Notes: generated by a model from the letters alone, not told the origin. A stretch of DNA of 64,000 bases from an uncultured Paracoccaceae bacterium (GCA_958439195.1 OY288160.1:1-64000), one strand, 5' to 3'. Counted from the stretch's first letter, positions 17,795 through 27,517 are shown. Translations and numbers: made by a program.

Positions 17795-19798
17795 ATGTTC
17801 AAAAAGATCCTGATCGCCAACCGGGGCGAGATTGCCTGTCGCGTCATCAAGACCGCCCGCAAGATGGGTATCAAGACGGTGGCGGTCTATTCCGATGCCG
17901 ACCGCAACGCGCTGCATGTGAAGATGGCGGATGAGGCGGTGCATATCGGGCCAGCGCCTGCGAACCAGTCCTATATCGTGATCGACAAGATCATGGCGGC
18001 GGTGCGCGCGACAGGGGCCGAGGCGGTACATCCGGGATACGGGTTCCTGTCCGAGCGGATGGATTTCGCTGCGGCGCTTGAGAAGGAGGGCGTGGTGTTC
18101 ATCGGCCCGCCCAGCCCGGCGATCGAGGCGATGGGCGACAAGATCACATCGAAAAAGCTGGCACAGGAGGCCGGGGTTTCCACGGTGCCGGGCTATATGG
18201 GCCTGATCGCGGATGCCGCCGAGGCGGTGAAGATCAGCGGCGAGGTGGGCTATCCGGTGATGATCAAGGCCAGCGCCGGGGGCGGTGGCAAGGGGATGCG
18301 GATCGCCTGGAACGATGCCGAGGCGGCCGAAGGGTTCCAGTCATCAAAGAACGAGGCGGCGGCATCGTTCGGGGATGACCGGATTTTCATCGAGAAATTT
18401 GTCACGCAGCCGCGCCATATCGAAATTCAGGTGCTGGCCGACAAGCATGGCAACTGTGTCTATCTGCATGAGCGGGAATGTTCGATCCAGCGGCGGAACC
18501 AGAAGGTGATCGAAGAGGCGCCTTCGCCGTTTCTGGATGCGGCAACGCGCAAGGCGATGGGGGAACAGGCCTGCGCGCTTGCGAAAGCGGTGGGCTATAC
18601 CAGCGCGGGGACGGTGGAATTCATCGTCGACGGCGACCGCAATTTCTATTTCCTGGAGATGAACACGCGGTTGCAGGTGGAGCACCCGGTGACGGAATTG
18701 ATCACCGGGGTCGATCTGGTGGAGCAGATGATCCGCGTCGCGGCGGGGGAGCCTTTGCCCTTTGCGCAAGATGACCTGAAGATCAACGGCTGGGCGATGG
18801 AAAGCCGGCTGTATGCCGAAGACCCTTATCGCAACTTCCTGCCGTCCATCGGGCGGCTGACGCGCTATCGCCCGCCGGTCGAAGGGGCGACGACACGGGG
18901 CGGGATCGTGCGCAATGATACCGGCGTGTTCGAGGGCGGCGAGATCAGCATGTATTATGATCCGATGATCGCCAAGCTGTGTACCTGGGGTGAAACACGC
19001 GAGGCGGCGATCGAGGAGATGCGGTTGGCGCTGGACACGTTCGAGGTAGAGGGGATCGGCCATAATCTGCCCTTTGTCGGCGCGGTGATGGATCATCCGC
19101 GCTTTGTATCCGGCAATATCACCACGGCCTTTATCGCCGAGGAATATCCCGAAGGGTTCCAAGGGGCGACATTGGACGGGGCCACCTTGCGCCGGGTGGC
19201 GGCGGCGGCGGCGGCGATGAACCGGGTGGCCGAGATCCGGCGCACGCGGATCACCGGGACGATGGACAACCATCAGCGCCGGGTGGGCGATGATTGGGTG
19301 GTGGCGGTGCAGGGTGAGGCCCATGCGCTGCGGATTGCGGCGGATCGGGACGGATCGACCGTGACCTTCGCCGAAGGGACAAGCCACCGGGTCACGGGTG
19401 ACTGGACGCCGGGGCAGACGCTGGCCCGGATGATGGTGGATGGTGTGCCTTTGGTGATGAAGGTGGGCAAGATTTCGGGCGGGTTCCGGCTGCGGCTGCG
19501 CGGGGCGGATTTTAAATGCCATGTCCGCACACCGCGCCAGCATGAATTGGCCCTGCTGATGCCGGAAAAAATGCCGCCGGACACGTCGAAACACCTGCTG
19601 TGCCCGATGCCGGGGCTGGTGGTGAAGATCAACGTCGCGGAGGGCGATGAGGTTCAGGAGGGACAGGCGCTTGCGACCGTCGAGGCGATGAAGATGGAAA
19701 ACATCCTCAAGGCCGAGCGGCGCGGGGTGGTGAAGAAGATTACCGCCAGCGCGGGTGCCAGCCTGAAGGTGGATGAAGTCATCATGGAGTTCGAGTGA
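17795..19798 (+). CDS. pccA: Propionyl-CoA carboxylase alpha subunit (biotin-carrying)
   Basis: It carboxylates its own biotin with ATP and bicarbonate and delivers CO2 to PccB. It has 667 residues. The N-terminal biotin carboxylase domain starts FKKILIANRGEIACRVI, with the ATP-grasp glycine loop KASAGGGGKGMRIAW (about residue 165) and MNTRLQVEHPVTE (about 290). A linker and biotin-transferase region follows, and the C-terminal biotinyl domain carries VEAMKMENIL with the biotinylated Lys near residue 633. The ATG at 17795 follows GAGGGGAGAGAG. pccB is 2 kb upstream, so the subunits are not strictly adjacent, as is usual in this group. Confidence 0.95.
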   Translation: MFKKILIANRGEIACRVIKTARKMGIKTVAVYSDADRNALHVKMADEAVHIGPAPANQSYIVIDKIMAAVRATGAEAVHPGYGFLSERMDFAAALEKEGVVFIGPPSPAIEAMGDKITSKKLAQEAGVSTVPGYMGLIADAAEAVKISGEVGYPVMIKASAGGGGKGMRIAWNDAEAAEGFQSSKNEAAASFGDDRIFIEKFVTQPRHIEIQVLADKHGNCVYLHERECSIQRRNQKVIEEAPSPFLDAATRKAMGEQACALAKAVGYTSAGTVEFIVDGDRNFYFLEMNTRLQVEHPVTELITGVDLVEQMIRVAAGEPLPFAQDDLKINGWAMESRLYAEDPYRNFLPSIGRLTRYRPPVEGATTRGGIVRNDTGVFEGGEISMYYDPMIAKLCTWGETREAAIEEMRLALDTFEVEGIGHNLPFVGAVMDHPRFVSGNITTAFIAEEYPEGFQGATLDGATLRRVAAAAAAMNRVAEIRRTRITGTMDNHQRRVGDDWVVAVQGEAHALRIAADRDGSTVTFAEGTSHRVTGDWTPGQTLARMMVDGVPLVMKVGKISGGFRLRLRGADFKCHVRTPRQHELALLMPEKMPPDTSKHLLCPMPGLVVKINVAEGDEVQEGQALATVEAMKMENILKAERRGVVKKITASAGASLKVDEVIMEFE

Positions 19799-19843
19799 CG
19801 CCATGCAGACCCGCGTGCGACATCAGGGGGCGATGGGCGGTGG

Positions 19844-20287
19844 TCAACCGCCCGCAGCAGGGCGTCCGCCTTGCTGGATTTCCTGCCGCCGCAGCGGAAA
19901 TTTGTCGATGGCGTGGGTGATTTCGCGCACATCCCAGGGCAGGGGTTTGCGCAGCGTGGTGCGCAGATCCTTGTCCATGATCACCAGCGAAAAGCCGCGC
20001 GGGCGGAGTTTCTGGCGCACGGCATTGCGGGCGGCGGGATCGGTGTCGATGATCACCACGACATCGCGGGCCAAAAGCGCGGCCGGATCGCGGGCAAACA
20101 GGTCCATCTGGCGGATGAAGTTGGGATCATTGGGCGAGTCGGCGAAAACGACCACCGGGCGTTTCACATACATCAGATCGTCCAGCACAACCTCGGCCGC
20201 CGGTATGGGGGCAAAGGCCGGTGCCTCTTGTGCGGCGACGGAGAACGGCAGCAACGCCGCGACAAACAAGGCAAGCAGTGTTTTCAT
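19844..20287 (-). CDS. DUF4174 periplasmic protein
   Basis: A 147-residue exported protein with signal peptide MKTLLALFVAALLPFSVAAQ. The mature part has a thioredoxin-like layout without redox cysteines: KRPVVVFADSPNDPNFI, RDVVVIIDTDPAA and SLVIMDKD are typical of DUF4174. I chose the ATG at 20285-20287 because AAAGAGG is six bases upstream; two codons earlier another ATG sits on top of the ribosome site. It lies between pccA and mcm on the opposite strand. Function unknown. Confidence 0.75.
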   Translation of the reverse strand: MKTLLALFVAALLPFSVAAQEAPAFAPIPAAEVVLDDLMYVKRPVVVFADSPNDPNFIRQMDLFARDPAALLARDVVVIIDTDPAARNAVRQKLRPRGFSLVIMDKDLRTTLRKPLPWDVREITHAIDKFPLRRQEIQQGGRPAAGG

Positions 20288-20380
20288 GCGCATCCTCTTT
20301 GCACCTGAATATAGGGCAGGCGTCTGAAAACCCAAGGGATATGGCCGGGATGCCCACCCCGGCAAATGGAAGGATGAGAG

Positions 20381-22510
20381 ATGTCGGACGATTTGGCCAA
20401 ATGGCAGTCGCTTGCCACCAAGGAACTTAAGGGTGTGGAGCCGGAGAGCCTGACCTGGGCCACGCTGGAGGGGATCGCGGTCAAGCCGCTTTATACCCAG
20501 GCGGATGTGGCGGGGTTGCCGCAGATGGGCGAATTGCCGGGGATTGCACCGTTCACCCGTGGGGTGAGGGCCACGATGTATGCGGGGCGGCCCTGGACGA
20601 TCCGGCAATATGCCGGGTTTTCGACGGCCGAAGAGAGCAACGCATTTTATCGCAAGGCGCTGGCGGCGGGGCAGCAGGGGGTGTCAGTCGCCTTCGATCT
20701 GGCCACGCATCGCGGCTATGACAGCGACCATCCGCGCGTGGAAGGGGATGTCGGCAAAGCGGGCGTGGCCATCGACTCGGTCGAGGACATGAAGGTGCTG
20801 TTCGACGGTATCCCGTTGGAAAAGGTCAGCGTTTCCATGACGATGAATGGCGCGGTGATTCCCATTCTGGCGAATTTCATCGTGACCGGGGAAGAGCAGG
20901 GCGTGGCGCGGGCGGACCTGTCGGGGACGATCCAGAATGACATCCTGAAGGAATTCATGGTGCGCAACACCTATGTCTATCCGCCGGAACCTAGCATGCG
21001 GATCATCGCGGATATCATCGAATATACCGCCGCCGAGATGCCGAAGTTCAACTCGATCTCTATCTCTGGCTATCACATGCAGGAGGCGGGGGCGAACCTT
21101 GTGCAGGAGTTGGCCTTCACGCTGGCCGACGGGCGGGAATATGTGCGGACCGCGCTGGCACGGGGGATGAATGTCGATGAGTTCGCGCCGCGCCTGTCAT
21201 TCTTTTTTGCCATCGGGATGAATTTCTTCATGGAGGTGGCCAAGCTGCGCGCGGCGCGGATGTTGTGGCACCGGATCATGGAAGGGTTTGGTGCGAAAAA
21301 GACGGCAAGCCTGATGCTGCGGACGCATTGCCAGACCAGCGGCGTGAGCCTGCAGGAGCAGGACCCCTATAACAACGTGATCCGCACGGCCTATGAGGCG
21401 ATGGCCGCGGTTTTGGGGGGGACGCAATCGCTGCACACCAATGCGCTGGATGAAGCGATTGCACTGCCGACCGAGTTTTCGGCCCGGATCGCGCGGAACA
21501 CGCAGTTGATATTGCAGGAAGAAACGGGGATCACCAAGGTCGTCGATCCTTTGGCAGGGTCGTATTACGTAGAGACCCTGACGGCGCAACTGGCCGAAGA
21601 GGCCTGGGCCTTGATGGAAGAGGTTGAGGCGATGGGGGGCATGACCAAGGCAGTGGCCACGGGGATGCCCAAGCTGCGGATCGAGGAAAGCGCCGCGCGG
21701 CGGCAGGCAATGATCGACCGAGGGGAAGAGGTGATCGTCGGGGTCAACAAATACCGCAAGGACAAGGAAGACCCGATCGACTTTCTGGATATCGACAATG
21801 TGGCGGTGCGCGACGCGCAGATTGCGCGGCTGAAGGCCACCCGCGCGGCGCGGAACGAGGCTGCCTGCCAGGCGGCGCTGGAGGAGATGACCCGCCGCGC
21901 GGCGGAGGGCGGAAATCTGCTGGAGGCGGCCGTGGTGGCGGCGCGCGCAAGGGCCACTGTCGGAGAGATCAGCATGGCGATGGAAAAGGTGTTCGGGCGG
22001 CATCGGGCCGAGGTCAAGACGCTGGCCGGAGTATACGGCGCGGCCTATGAGGGCGACCAGGGCTTTGCCCAGATCCAGAAGGACGTGGAAGCCTTTGCCG
22101 AGGAAGAGGGGCGCCGGCCCCGGATGCTGGTCGTGAAGATGGGGCAGGACGGGCATGACCGGGGGGCGAAGGTGATTGCCACGGCCTTTGCCGATATCGG
22201 ATTTGACGTGGATGTCGGCCCGCTGTTCCAGACGCCGGAAGAAGCGGCGCAGGATGCCATCGACAATGATGTGCATGTGGTGGGGATCAGTTCACAGGCG
22301 GCGGGACACAAGACGCTGGCGCCCAAGCTGGTGCAGGCGCTGCGTGATGCGGGGGCGGGGGAGATTCTGGTGATCTGCGGGGGGGTGATCCCACAGCAGG
22401 ACTACCAGTTCCTGTATGATGCCGGCGTGAAGGCGATCTTTGGTCCCGGAACGAACATCCCGGAAGCGGCGCGCGATATTTTGACGTTGATCCGCCAAGC
22501 GCGCGGGTAA
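20381..22510 (+). CDS. mcm: Methylmalonyl-CoA mutase
   Basis: An adenosylcobalamin enzyme converting (R)-methylmalonyl-CoA to succinyl-CoA, the last step of propionyl-CoA assimilation. Its 709 residues are a complete single-chain mutase. The N-terminal TIM barrel has TIRQYAGFSTAEESNAFY, VAFDLATHRGYDSDHPR and SVSMTMNGAVIPILAN. The C-terminal cobalamin domain has the GQDGHDRGAKVIA motif (the DxHxxG His ligand) and VVGISSQAAGHKTLAP. GGAAGGATGAGAG precedes the ATG. It lies downstream of pccA, separated by the divergent DUF4174 gene, so it needs its own promoter in the 93-base gap. Confidence 0.95.
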   Translation: MSDDLAKWQSLATKELKGVEPESLTWATLEGIAVKPLYTQADVAGLPQMGELPGIAPFTRGVRATMYAGRPWTIRQYAGFSTAEESNAFYRKALAAGQQGVSVAFDLATHRGYDSDHPRVEGDVGKAGVAIDSVEDMKVLFDGIPLEKVSVSMTMNGAVIPILANFIVTGEEQGVARADLSGTIQNDILKEFMVRNTYVYPPEPSMRIIADIIEYTAAEMPKFNSISISGYHMQEAGANLVQELAFTLADGREYVRTALARGMNVDEFAPRLSFFFAIGMNFFMEVAKLRAARMLWHRIMEGFGAKKTASLMLRTHCQTSGVSLQEQDPYNNVIRTAYEAMAAVLGGTQSLHTNALDEAIALPTEFSARIARNTQLILQEETGITKVVDPLAGSYYVETLTAQLAEEAWALMEEVEAMGGMTKAVATGMPKLRIEESAARRQAMIDRGEEVIVGVNKYRKDKEDPIDFLDIDNVAVRDAQIARLKATRAARNEAACQAALEEMTRRAAEGGNLLEAAVVAARARATVGEISMAMEKVFGRHRAEVKTLAGVYGAAYEGDQGFAQIQKDVEAFAEEEGRRPRMLVVKMGQDGHDRGAKVIATAFADIGFDVDVGPLFQTPEEAAQDAIDNDVHVVGISSQAAGHKTLAPKLVQALRDAGAGEILVICGGVIPQQDYQFLYDAGVKAIFGPGTNIPEAARDILTLIRQARG

Positions 22511-22531
22511 CGATTCTTCTGCGAAACATCG

Positions 22532-22552
22532 GGTGGGGGTGATGCCCCCACC
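22532..22552. terminator. Bidirectional hairpin between mcm and the next gene
   Basis: GGTGGGGG and CCCCCACC form a perfect eight-pair stem with a five-base loop between two convergent genes. No long T run is present on either side. Confidence 0.55.
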
Positions 22553-22561
22553 TGGTGCGGA

Positions 22562-22915
22562 TCAGAGTTCGATGCCCGGTTCGGCAGGCGGTTTGATGGG
22601 CGGCGCGTCAGGTTTGCGGCGGATGATGATGTCGCCGTTTTCCAGCAATTCGGGGGCCTGATAGTTGGTGATGTCGTCCACCATTGCCATCAGCTTGTCG
22701 ATGGCGGGTTGCATTTCGGTAAGCGCCTTGCCCATGCCTTCGATGGCGGGTTCCAGTTCCTGACGGAAGCCTTCGAAGAACAGGGCAAGGCCGCGTTCCA
22801 TCAGGCTGGGGCCATCCTCTTCCGGGGCGGGTGTGGCATCCTGTGCCAGCGCAGGTTGCGACAGCATGGGCAGCGGGGCCAAGGCAAGGGCGAGGATGAG
22901 GGCTGTCTGTTTCAT
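22562..22915 (-). CDS. Conserved periplasmic protein (117 aa)
   Basis: It has a signal peptide (MKQTALILALALAPLPML to about residue 24). The mature protein is short, with an acidic start (TPAPEEDGPSLMERGLALFF) and an amphipathic helix region (EGFRQELEPAIEGMGKALTE). It finishes with a proline-rich tail (RRKPDAPPIKPPAEPG). No catalytic motif is visible. Similar small proteins occur throughout Rhodobacteraceae, sometimes mislabelled as ATPases; nothing here binds nucleotide. It is first in position after mcm but transcribed the other way. Confidence 0.6.
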   Translation of the reverse strand: MKQTALILALALAPLPMLSQPALAQDATPAPEEDGPSLMERGLALFFEGFRQELEPAIEGMGKALTEMQPAIDKLMAMVDDITNYQAPELLENGDIIIRRKPDAPPIKPPAEPGIEL

Positions 22916-22939
22916 CTGCGTTAGATGGGAGAGGATGGG

Positions 22940-23995
22940 TCAGGTTTCAACCGGGCCAAGGTCCAGCGTCACGGGGAAATGGTCGGAGGCATCCAGCAGG
23001 GCCGATTGCAGGGTGCGATTGGCGGCGATGGCGGGGTCGTCATGTGGGTGCCAGATGCGCCAGCGCGGCGGGGTGGGGGTGCAAAGGTTCGGTGAGATCA
23101 TGATGAAGTCGAGCAGCGCATCCAGCCAGCGGTTTTGCGGGGCGATAAAAAAGCGCGCGGTGGACGGGGCCACGCCAAGCCGCTGGGTAATGGCCATATG
23201 GGCATGCGGATCGTAAAGGCGCAGGTCGCGCGGGCCGTCGGTGCCAAGCACGACCTCTACCCCGGAATGGCCGAACAGCTTTTCAAATTCGTCCAGACCG
23301 GGGCCATCGTTCAGATCGCCCATGACGATCACCTTGTCACCCGCCTGAAGATGGGCCGTTACGCGCTGGCGCAGCCAGAGGCATTGGGCCAGTTGCTTGC
23401 GGCGGTTTTCGATCGACAGGCGGGTGATCTCGGTGCTGTCGATGGCGCCGTGGGGCGCTTTGGATTTGGCATGGACGCCGATCAGGCGCAGGTGGCCGCC
23501 GGCATGGGTGACGTCGAGTTCAAGCGGGGGTTTGGAGAAGCGGATCACCTCGCCTATCCCGTCGGCATCAAGATCATAGCGGAAGGAGGTGTCAAAGCGC
23601 GGCGCATCCGACGCACCATGGCGGGGGGCGGGTGCGCCTTGGGGATCGTGGCGCACGGTGAGGCGGTCGGGATCGTAAAGGAAGGCGATTTCTTGTTCGG
23701 TGTCGGATGGATAGCCGATGATCGCGCGGCGGGCGCGAAGCCCTGCGCTGGCGGCAAAGCGTTCCAGCGCGTGGGTGGTAGACCGTTTTGACCCGGTATC
23801 TGGCGCCTCGATCACCATGATGCCATCGGCATCAAGAGCTGTGAACACGGCGCGCAGGGCAGCAAGCTGGCGGTCGCGCGTCAGGCCGTAGCGGGCGGCG
23901 GGCCGTGTGTCATTCAAAGGGTGGCCTGCGTCGTCGAACAGGGCGTTGAACCATTCGACATTGTAGGTGGCGAGGCGAAGGTTCTGCCCCGGCAT
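22940..23995 (-). CDS. Endonuclease/exonuclease/phosphatase family protein
   Basis: A 351-residue member of the DNase I-like metal-dependent phosphoesterase superfamily. Recognisable motifs are the N-terminal LRLATYNVEWFN (Asn of motif I), the acidic VIEAPDTGSK, then GVHAKSK, VIMGDLNDGPG (Asp-x-Asn) and the closing DASDHFPVTLDL with the catalytic Asp-His. No signal peptide is present, so it probably works in the cytoplasm. It follows the TerB-DnaJ gene by four bases and is likely in one operon with it. The substrate (DNA, phosphoinositide-like or other) cannot be told. Confidence 0.8.
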   Translation of the reverse strand: MPGQNLRLATYNVEWFNALFDDAGHPLNDTRPAARYGLTRDRQLAALRAVFTALDADGIMVIEAPDTGSKRSTTHALERFAASAGLRARRAIIGYPSDTEQEIAFLYDPDRLTVRHDPQGAPAPRHGASDAPRFDTSFRYDLDADGIGEVIRFSKPPLELDVTHAGGHLRLIGVHAKSKAPHGAIDSTEITRLSIENRRKQLAQCLWLRQRVTAHLQAGDKVIVMGDLNDGPGLDEFEKLFGHSGVEVVLGTDGPRDLRLYDPHAHMAITQRLGVAPSTARFFIAPQNRWLDALLDFIMISPNLCTPTPPRWRIWHPHDDPAIAANRTLQSALLDASDHFPVTLDLGPVET

Positions 23996-23999
23996 CGGA

Positions 24000-24698
24000 T
24001 CAGGCCGCTTGCTTCGCGGCGATTTCTTCCCAGGCGGCGTTCAGGGCAATCAGGCGGCGTTCGGACAGTTTGATCGCCTCTTCGGGGACGCCGCGCGCAA
24101 GCATCCGGTCGGGATGGTGTTCCTTGACGGCGGCTTTCCAGGCGGCGCGGACCTGATCCAGTGGGGTATCGGGCGGGACGCCCAGCACATCATAGGGATC
24201 GCGCGGCGCGCCTTCGACAAAGCTGGCGCGCAGGGCGCGGAAGCAGGAGTCGGTCAGCCCGAAGATGGTGGCAACTTCGCGCAGGAAATCATCTTCGCCG
24301 GGGTGATAGCTGCCATCCGCAAGGGCGATCAGGAACAGCCCTTCCATCACGTCTTCCAGCACATCGCGGTGGTCGGCGCCGAACATGGCGGCGATCTTGC
24401 GGGCATAGGCATCAAAGCCTGCCACATCCTGACGGGCGAGGTTGAAAACGCGGGCGGCGTTCGCCTCTTCGTTGGCGTCGATGGTAAAGACGCGGCGAAA
24501 GGCGGTGACTTCATCGCGGGTGACCTGCCCATCGGCCTTGGCGATCTTTGCCCCCAGAGCGATCACCGCAATGGTGAAGCCGACGGTCAGTTCGGGACGC
24601 TGATCGACCTTGCCTTGCAGTTTTTCAAAGACAACCGAAAGCGGTTCGCCCTGAGCAAGGGCGGAGAGGGCTTCGGCGATGCGGGACCAGATCGACAT
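24000..24698 (-). CDS. TerB-like and DnaJ-domain protein (DjlA-like)
   Basis: A 232-residue protein with an N-terminal TerB/DjlA-like helical domain (GFTIAVIALGAKIAKADGQV, then LFLIALADGSYHPGEDDFLR) and a C-terminal J domain (DPYDVLGVPPDTPLDQVRAA). The HPD tripeptide is in KEHHPDRM near residue 199. The J domain would stimulate ATP hydrolysis by DnaK. Unlike classical DjlA there is no N-terminal membrane anchor. It is upstream of and nearly abutting the endonuclease-like gene. Confidence 0.85.
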   Translation of the reverse strand: MSIWSRIAEALSALAQGEPLSVVFEKLQGKVDQRPELTVGFTIAVIALGAKIAKADGQVTRDEVTAFRRVFTIDANEEANAARVFNLARQDVAGFDAYARKIAAMFGADHRDVLEDVMEGLFLIALADGSYHPGEDDFLREVATIFGLTDSCFRALRASFVEGAPRDPYDVLGVPPDTPLDQVRAAWKAAVKEHHPDRMLARGVPEEAIKLSERRLIALNAAWEEIAAKQAA

Positions 24699-24729
24699 AG
24701 GCCAATGATACTGTGGATATTTGCAGAAG

Positions 24730-25218
24730 TCAGGAGAGGAACTTCTGCATCAGCACCAGATCCAGTGCGCGACCGAATTTGAAGCCGACGCGTTGCAGGA
24801 TCGCCACCTGCGTATAGCCCATGCGGGTGTGGAACGCCCGGCCCGCGGTGTTTTCCGCGCTGACCCCACCGATCAGGGTTGCACTACCGGCGGTGCGGGC
24901 GCGGGCTTCGAGGGACAAAAGCAGCGCGCGGCCAAGGCCTGCGCCTTGTGCCGCCGGGGAAAGGAGGATGGTGTGTTCCATAGCGCGGGCATAGCCCACA
25001 CCGGGGCGAAACTGGGCATAGGTGGCAAAGCCCGCGACAGTGCCTGCGCGTTCCGCCACAAGGACAGCATGGCCATCGGCCTGCCGGGTGGCGATCATTG
25101 TGGTGATGTCGTCCAGTGTTTTTTCCACCGCGTTGAAGGTGATGGTGGTGTCGCGGATGACGGGATTCCAGATGGCGGCGATGGCCGGGGCATCGGCGGC
25201 GGTGGCATCGCGGATCAT
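24730..25218 (-). CDS. GNAT N-acetyltransferase (phosphinothricin acetyltransferase-like)
   Basis: A 162-residue GNAT-fold acetyltransferase. It opens MIRDATAADAPAIAAIWNPV, typical of the PAT/BAR-like subgroup, and holds the acetyl-CoA loop motif QGAGLGRALL (about residue 100) and NTAGRAFHTRMGYTQV. The subgroup acylates small amines such as phosphinothricin or amino acids like methionine sulfoximine; the true substrate is unknown. The ATG at 25216-25218 overlaps the stop of the VOC gene, showing coupling. Confidence 0.8.
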   Translation of the reverse strand: MIRDATAADAPAIAAIWNPVIRDTTITFNAVEKTLDDITTMIATRQADGHAVLVAERAGTVAGFATYAQFRPGVGYARAMEHTILLSPAAQGAGLGRALLLSLEARARTAGSATLIGGVSAENTAGRAFHTRMGYTQVAILQRVGFKFGRALDLVLMQKFLS

Positions 25219-25829
25219 GTCAGATGCCGGTCGCCGTGGGGGGTGACGAACGTAGCGCGCATCGCTTGCGGGCCAGGGGTAAAGTGGACGCGCGGGTCGT
25301 GCAGGCGGGGATGCAGCAGGGCGGTCAGATCGGCGGCCTGTGGGTGGGTGATTTCCAACCGGGTCAGGCGGATGCCGTGATCGGGCAGGCGCGGGGCGGG
25401 ATGGGCGGTGCCATGCCATTGGATCAGCGCCGGGAAGGCGTTGTCGAAGGGCAGGATGCCATTGGCCGGGACGGCCATCTGCCAGCGAAAATCGCTGCGC
25501 GACAGGGTGACAGGATCACCGGTTCCAGCGGGGGACAGGGCCAGTTCGGCGGCCAGATCATCGCATCGGCAGATCCAGTTGGTCAGCCGGGGTGGGCCGG
25601 AGAAGCGGTCCAGATCAAACCATCTGGGCCATGCCGGGCGGGGCTGGGCGGGATCGGCGGCGATGACTTCGAGATAGAGGTCTGGGCCAAGCGACAGCAG
25701 GCGGTTATGGGTGGCCATATGCGGATGCTGGCCCCCCGGCGCGAGGGGAATGCCGAGGGCGGTTTCAACCGCAGCCACCCCGTCCTTCAGGGCGGTGGCA
25801 GAGATGGCGAGGTGATCGAGTGTGAGCAT
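25215..25829 (-). CDS. VOC/glyoxalase-like domain protein
   Basis: A 204-residue protein starting MLTLDHLAISATALKDGVAA, the usual opening of the glyoxalase-like (VOC) fold. HMATHNRLLSLGPDLYLEVI is the second strand set with candidate metal His and Glu residues. The C-terminal half repeats the fold (IRLTRLEITHPQA). The reaction is not predictable. It forms a small operon with the GNAT gene (four-base overlap) and follows ppx by three bases, so ppx, VOC and GNAT may share a message. Confidence 0.75.
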   Translation of the reverse strand: MLTLDHLAISATALKDGVAAVETALGIPLAPGGQHPHMATHNRLLSLGPDLYLEVIAADPAQPRPAWPRWFDLDRFSGPPRLTNWICRCDDLAAELALSPAGTGDPVTLSRSDFRWQMAVPANGILPFDNAFPALIQWHGTAHPAPRLPDHGIRLTRLEITHPQAADLTALLHPRLHDPRVHFTPGPQAMRATFVTPHGDRHLT

Positions 25830-25832
25830 GGG

Positions 25833-27386
25833 TCAAAGGCTGTTGATGCTGGTCTTGGCCTTCATCGCCAGGGCAAGGGAGGTGAAACGGGCTTGCGCCA
25901 CCTCGCCAAAAAGATCGCGGCCCCGGTCGGTGAGATTGAGTTCAAGGGCGCGTTTCTTGGGCTGCCAGCGGAGTTCGCCCGCTTCGGACGGATCGGCGAC
26001 CGAGAACATGGCGCCAAAGCGCATGGCTTTTCCCAAAACCTCGGCATCCTGGATCTGTTCATCGGTCAGCAGGCGGAACAGCGGTTCGAGGCGCGAGCCG
26101 GACCGGGAATTCTTGTATCGGTGCAAGAGTGACAGGCCAAGGAAGACGCGGCCCGGATGATCAAGCCCGCCAAGGTTGGCGCGGGTGGCGTTGTCAAAGC
26201 AGACCTCTGCCCGGTAATCGGGATGCGCGCGCCAGGTGGTATCGTGCAACAGGCAGGCGGCCTTGATCAGGCGCAGGCGTTCCTTGTCGGCGTCCTTGAA
26301 CAGTGGCAGCAGGAATTCATAAAGCTTTTTGCCAAATCCCGGCACGCGGGCCGAGGTCATTTCCGCCATGCGCGCGGCTTCGATCAGCGGGTCGCGGCGG
26401 CGCAGGCGATCGGGCATCTGTTCATAGAGCAGACCTTCGCGGATGCCATAGGCCGAAACGTCGATTTCCGACGGTTTGAAGATGCGGATCAGTTCACGCA
26501 GCACCTCGCAGGCGAGGGGGACCAGTTCCATCCGTTCCGACGAGGTGCCGGTGCGGGCGCGCAGCACGGCAAGGTCGCTGCCGGCGATCCAGTCGAGCGT
26601 GTCCAACAGGCCCTGTGGCGTCATGCGGTATTCGTGCAGCACAGTCAGTGGATAGTTGCGGCGTTCCATGTCGAGGCGGGCGATCACCCGCCAAGAGCCG
26701 CCGACAAGGTAGATGCGTTCGCCATTGGATTTGAGCGTATTTTGCGCAGTTTTCAGGATGCGTTCGATCAGGGCGCTGCGTTTGGCTGCGCCGCCCACCA
26801 CCTGTTGCAGGCGGAAGGGGCCAAGCGGGGTGGACAGGCGTTTGCCGACCTGACCGTCACCAATGCGGGCCAGTTCCATCGAGTTGCCGCCGATGTCGCA
26901 GACCAGACCCTTCGCCTCGGGCCAGCCGAGGAGAACGCCTTGCGCTGACAGGCGGGCCTCTTCATCGCCGTCGATCACCCACAGGCGCAGGCCGGTTTCG
27001 CGCAGCACTTCGGCCTGAAAATCGGGGCCGTCCTCAGATTCGCGGGTGGCGGCAGTGGCAACCACGGTCAGCGGATCAACGCCCATGCCTTCGGCCAGCA
27101 GGGCAAACCGCTTCAGCGCGGCCAGCGCGCGGATGCGGCCCGTCGGATTCAGGCGGCCGGTTTCGGCCAACCCCTTGCCAAGGCCGCACATGATCTTTTC
27201 GTTGTAGAAATAGGCGGGGCTGCGGGCCGCGCCGTCGAACACCACCATACGCACAGAGTTGGAACCAACGTCGACAACGCCAACACGCGACAGGGCGCGG
27301 ACGGATGGGTCATCGAAAAGCGGGCGGCCAAACGGGCCCCAATCATCATCACAGCCGAATTCGGCGGCGGGGGCGGTATCGTTCAT
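25833..27386 (-). CDS. ppx: Exopolyphosphatase (Ppx/GppA family)
   Basis: It removes terminal phosphates from polyphosphate (or from pppGpp). In 517 residues it shows the actin-fold phosphate loops VGVVDVGSNSVRMVVFDG (about residue 35) and LVCDIGGNSMELARIGDG (about 170), plus ATAATRESEDG. A C-terminal HD-type helical domain includes ACLLHDTTWRAHPDYRAE. It lies 131 bases downstream of ppk in the same direction. Pairing of the polymer-making and polymer-breaking enzymes is common in Alphaproteobacteria and allows coordinated polyphosphate turnover. Confidence 0.9.
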   Translation of the reverse strand: MNDTAPAAEFGCDDDWGPFGRPLFDDPSVRALSRVGVVDVGSNSVRMVVFDGAARSPAYFYNEKIMCGLGKGLAETGRLNPTGRIRALAALKRFALLAEGMGVDPLTVVATAATRESEDGPDFQAEVLRETGLRLWVIDGDEEARLSAQGVLLGWPEAKGLVCDIGGNSMELARIGDGQVGKRLSTPLGPFRLQQVVGGAAKRSALIERILKTAQNTLKSNGERIYLVGGSWRVIARLDMERRNYPLTVLHEYRMTPQGLLDTLDWIAGSDLAVLRARTGTSSERMELVPLACEVLRELIRIFKPSEIDVSAYGIREGLLYEQMPDRLRRRDPLIEAARMAEMTSARVPGFGKKLYEFLLPLFKDADKERLRLIKAACLLHDTTWRAHPDYRAEVCFDNATRANLGGLDHPGRVFLGLSLLHRYKNSRSGSRLEPLFRLLTDEQIQDAEVLGKAMRFGAMFSVADPSEAGELRWQPKKRALELNLTDRGRDLFGEVAQARFTSLALAMKAKTSINSL

Positions 27387-27517
27387 CGTGGCAGTCCTTC
27401 GTCTTGCGGGCGAAAGGTGGCGCGGATGCGGAGCGGGGTCAAGGTGGTTCGCCCGACCAACCGCAACGGCAGCACAGGTGCCGCTGCGTCAGTCTGGTGG
27501 TTTGCGGTGGCGCCGTT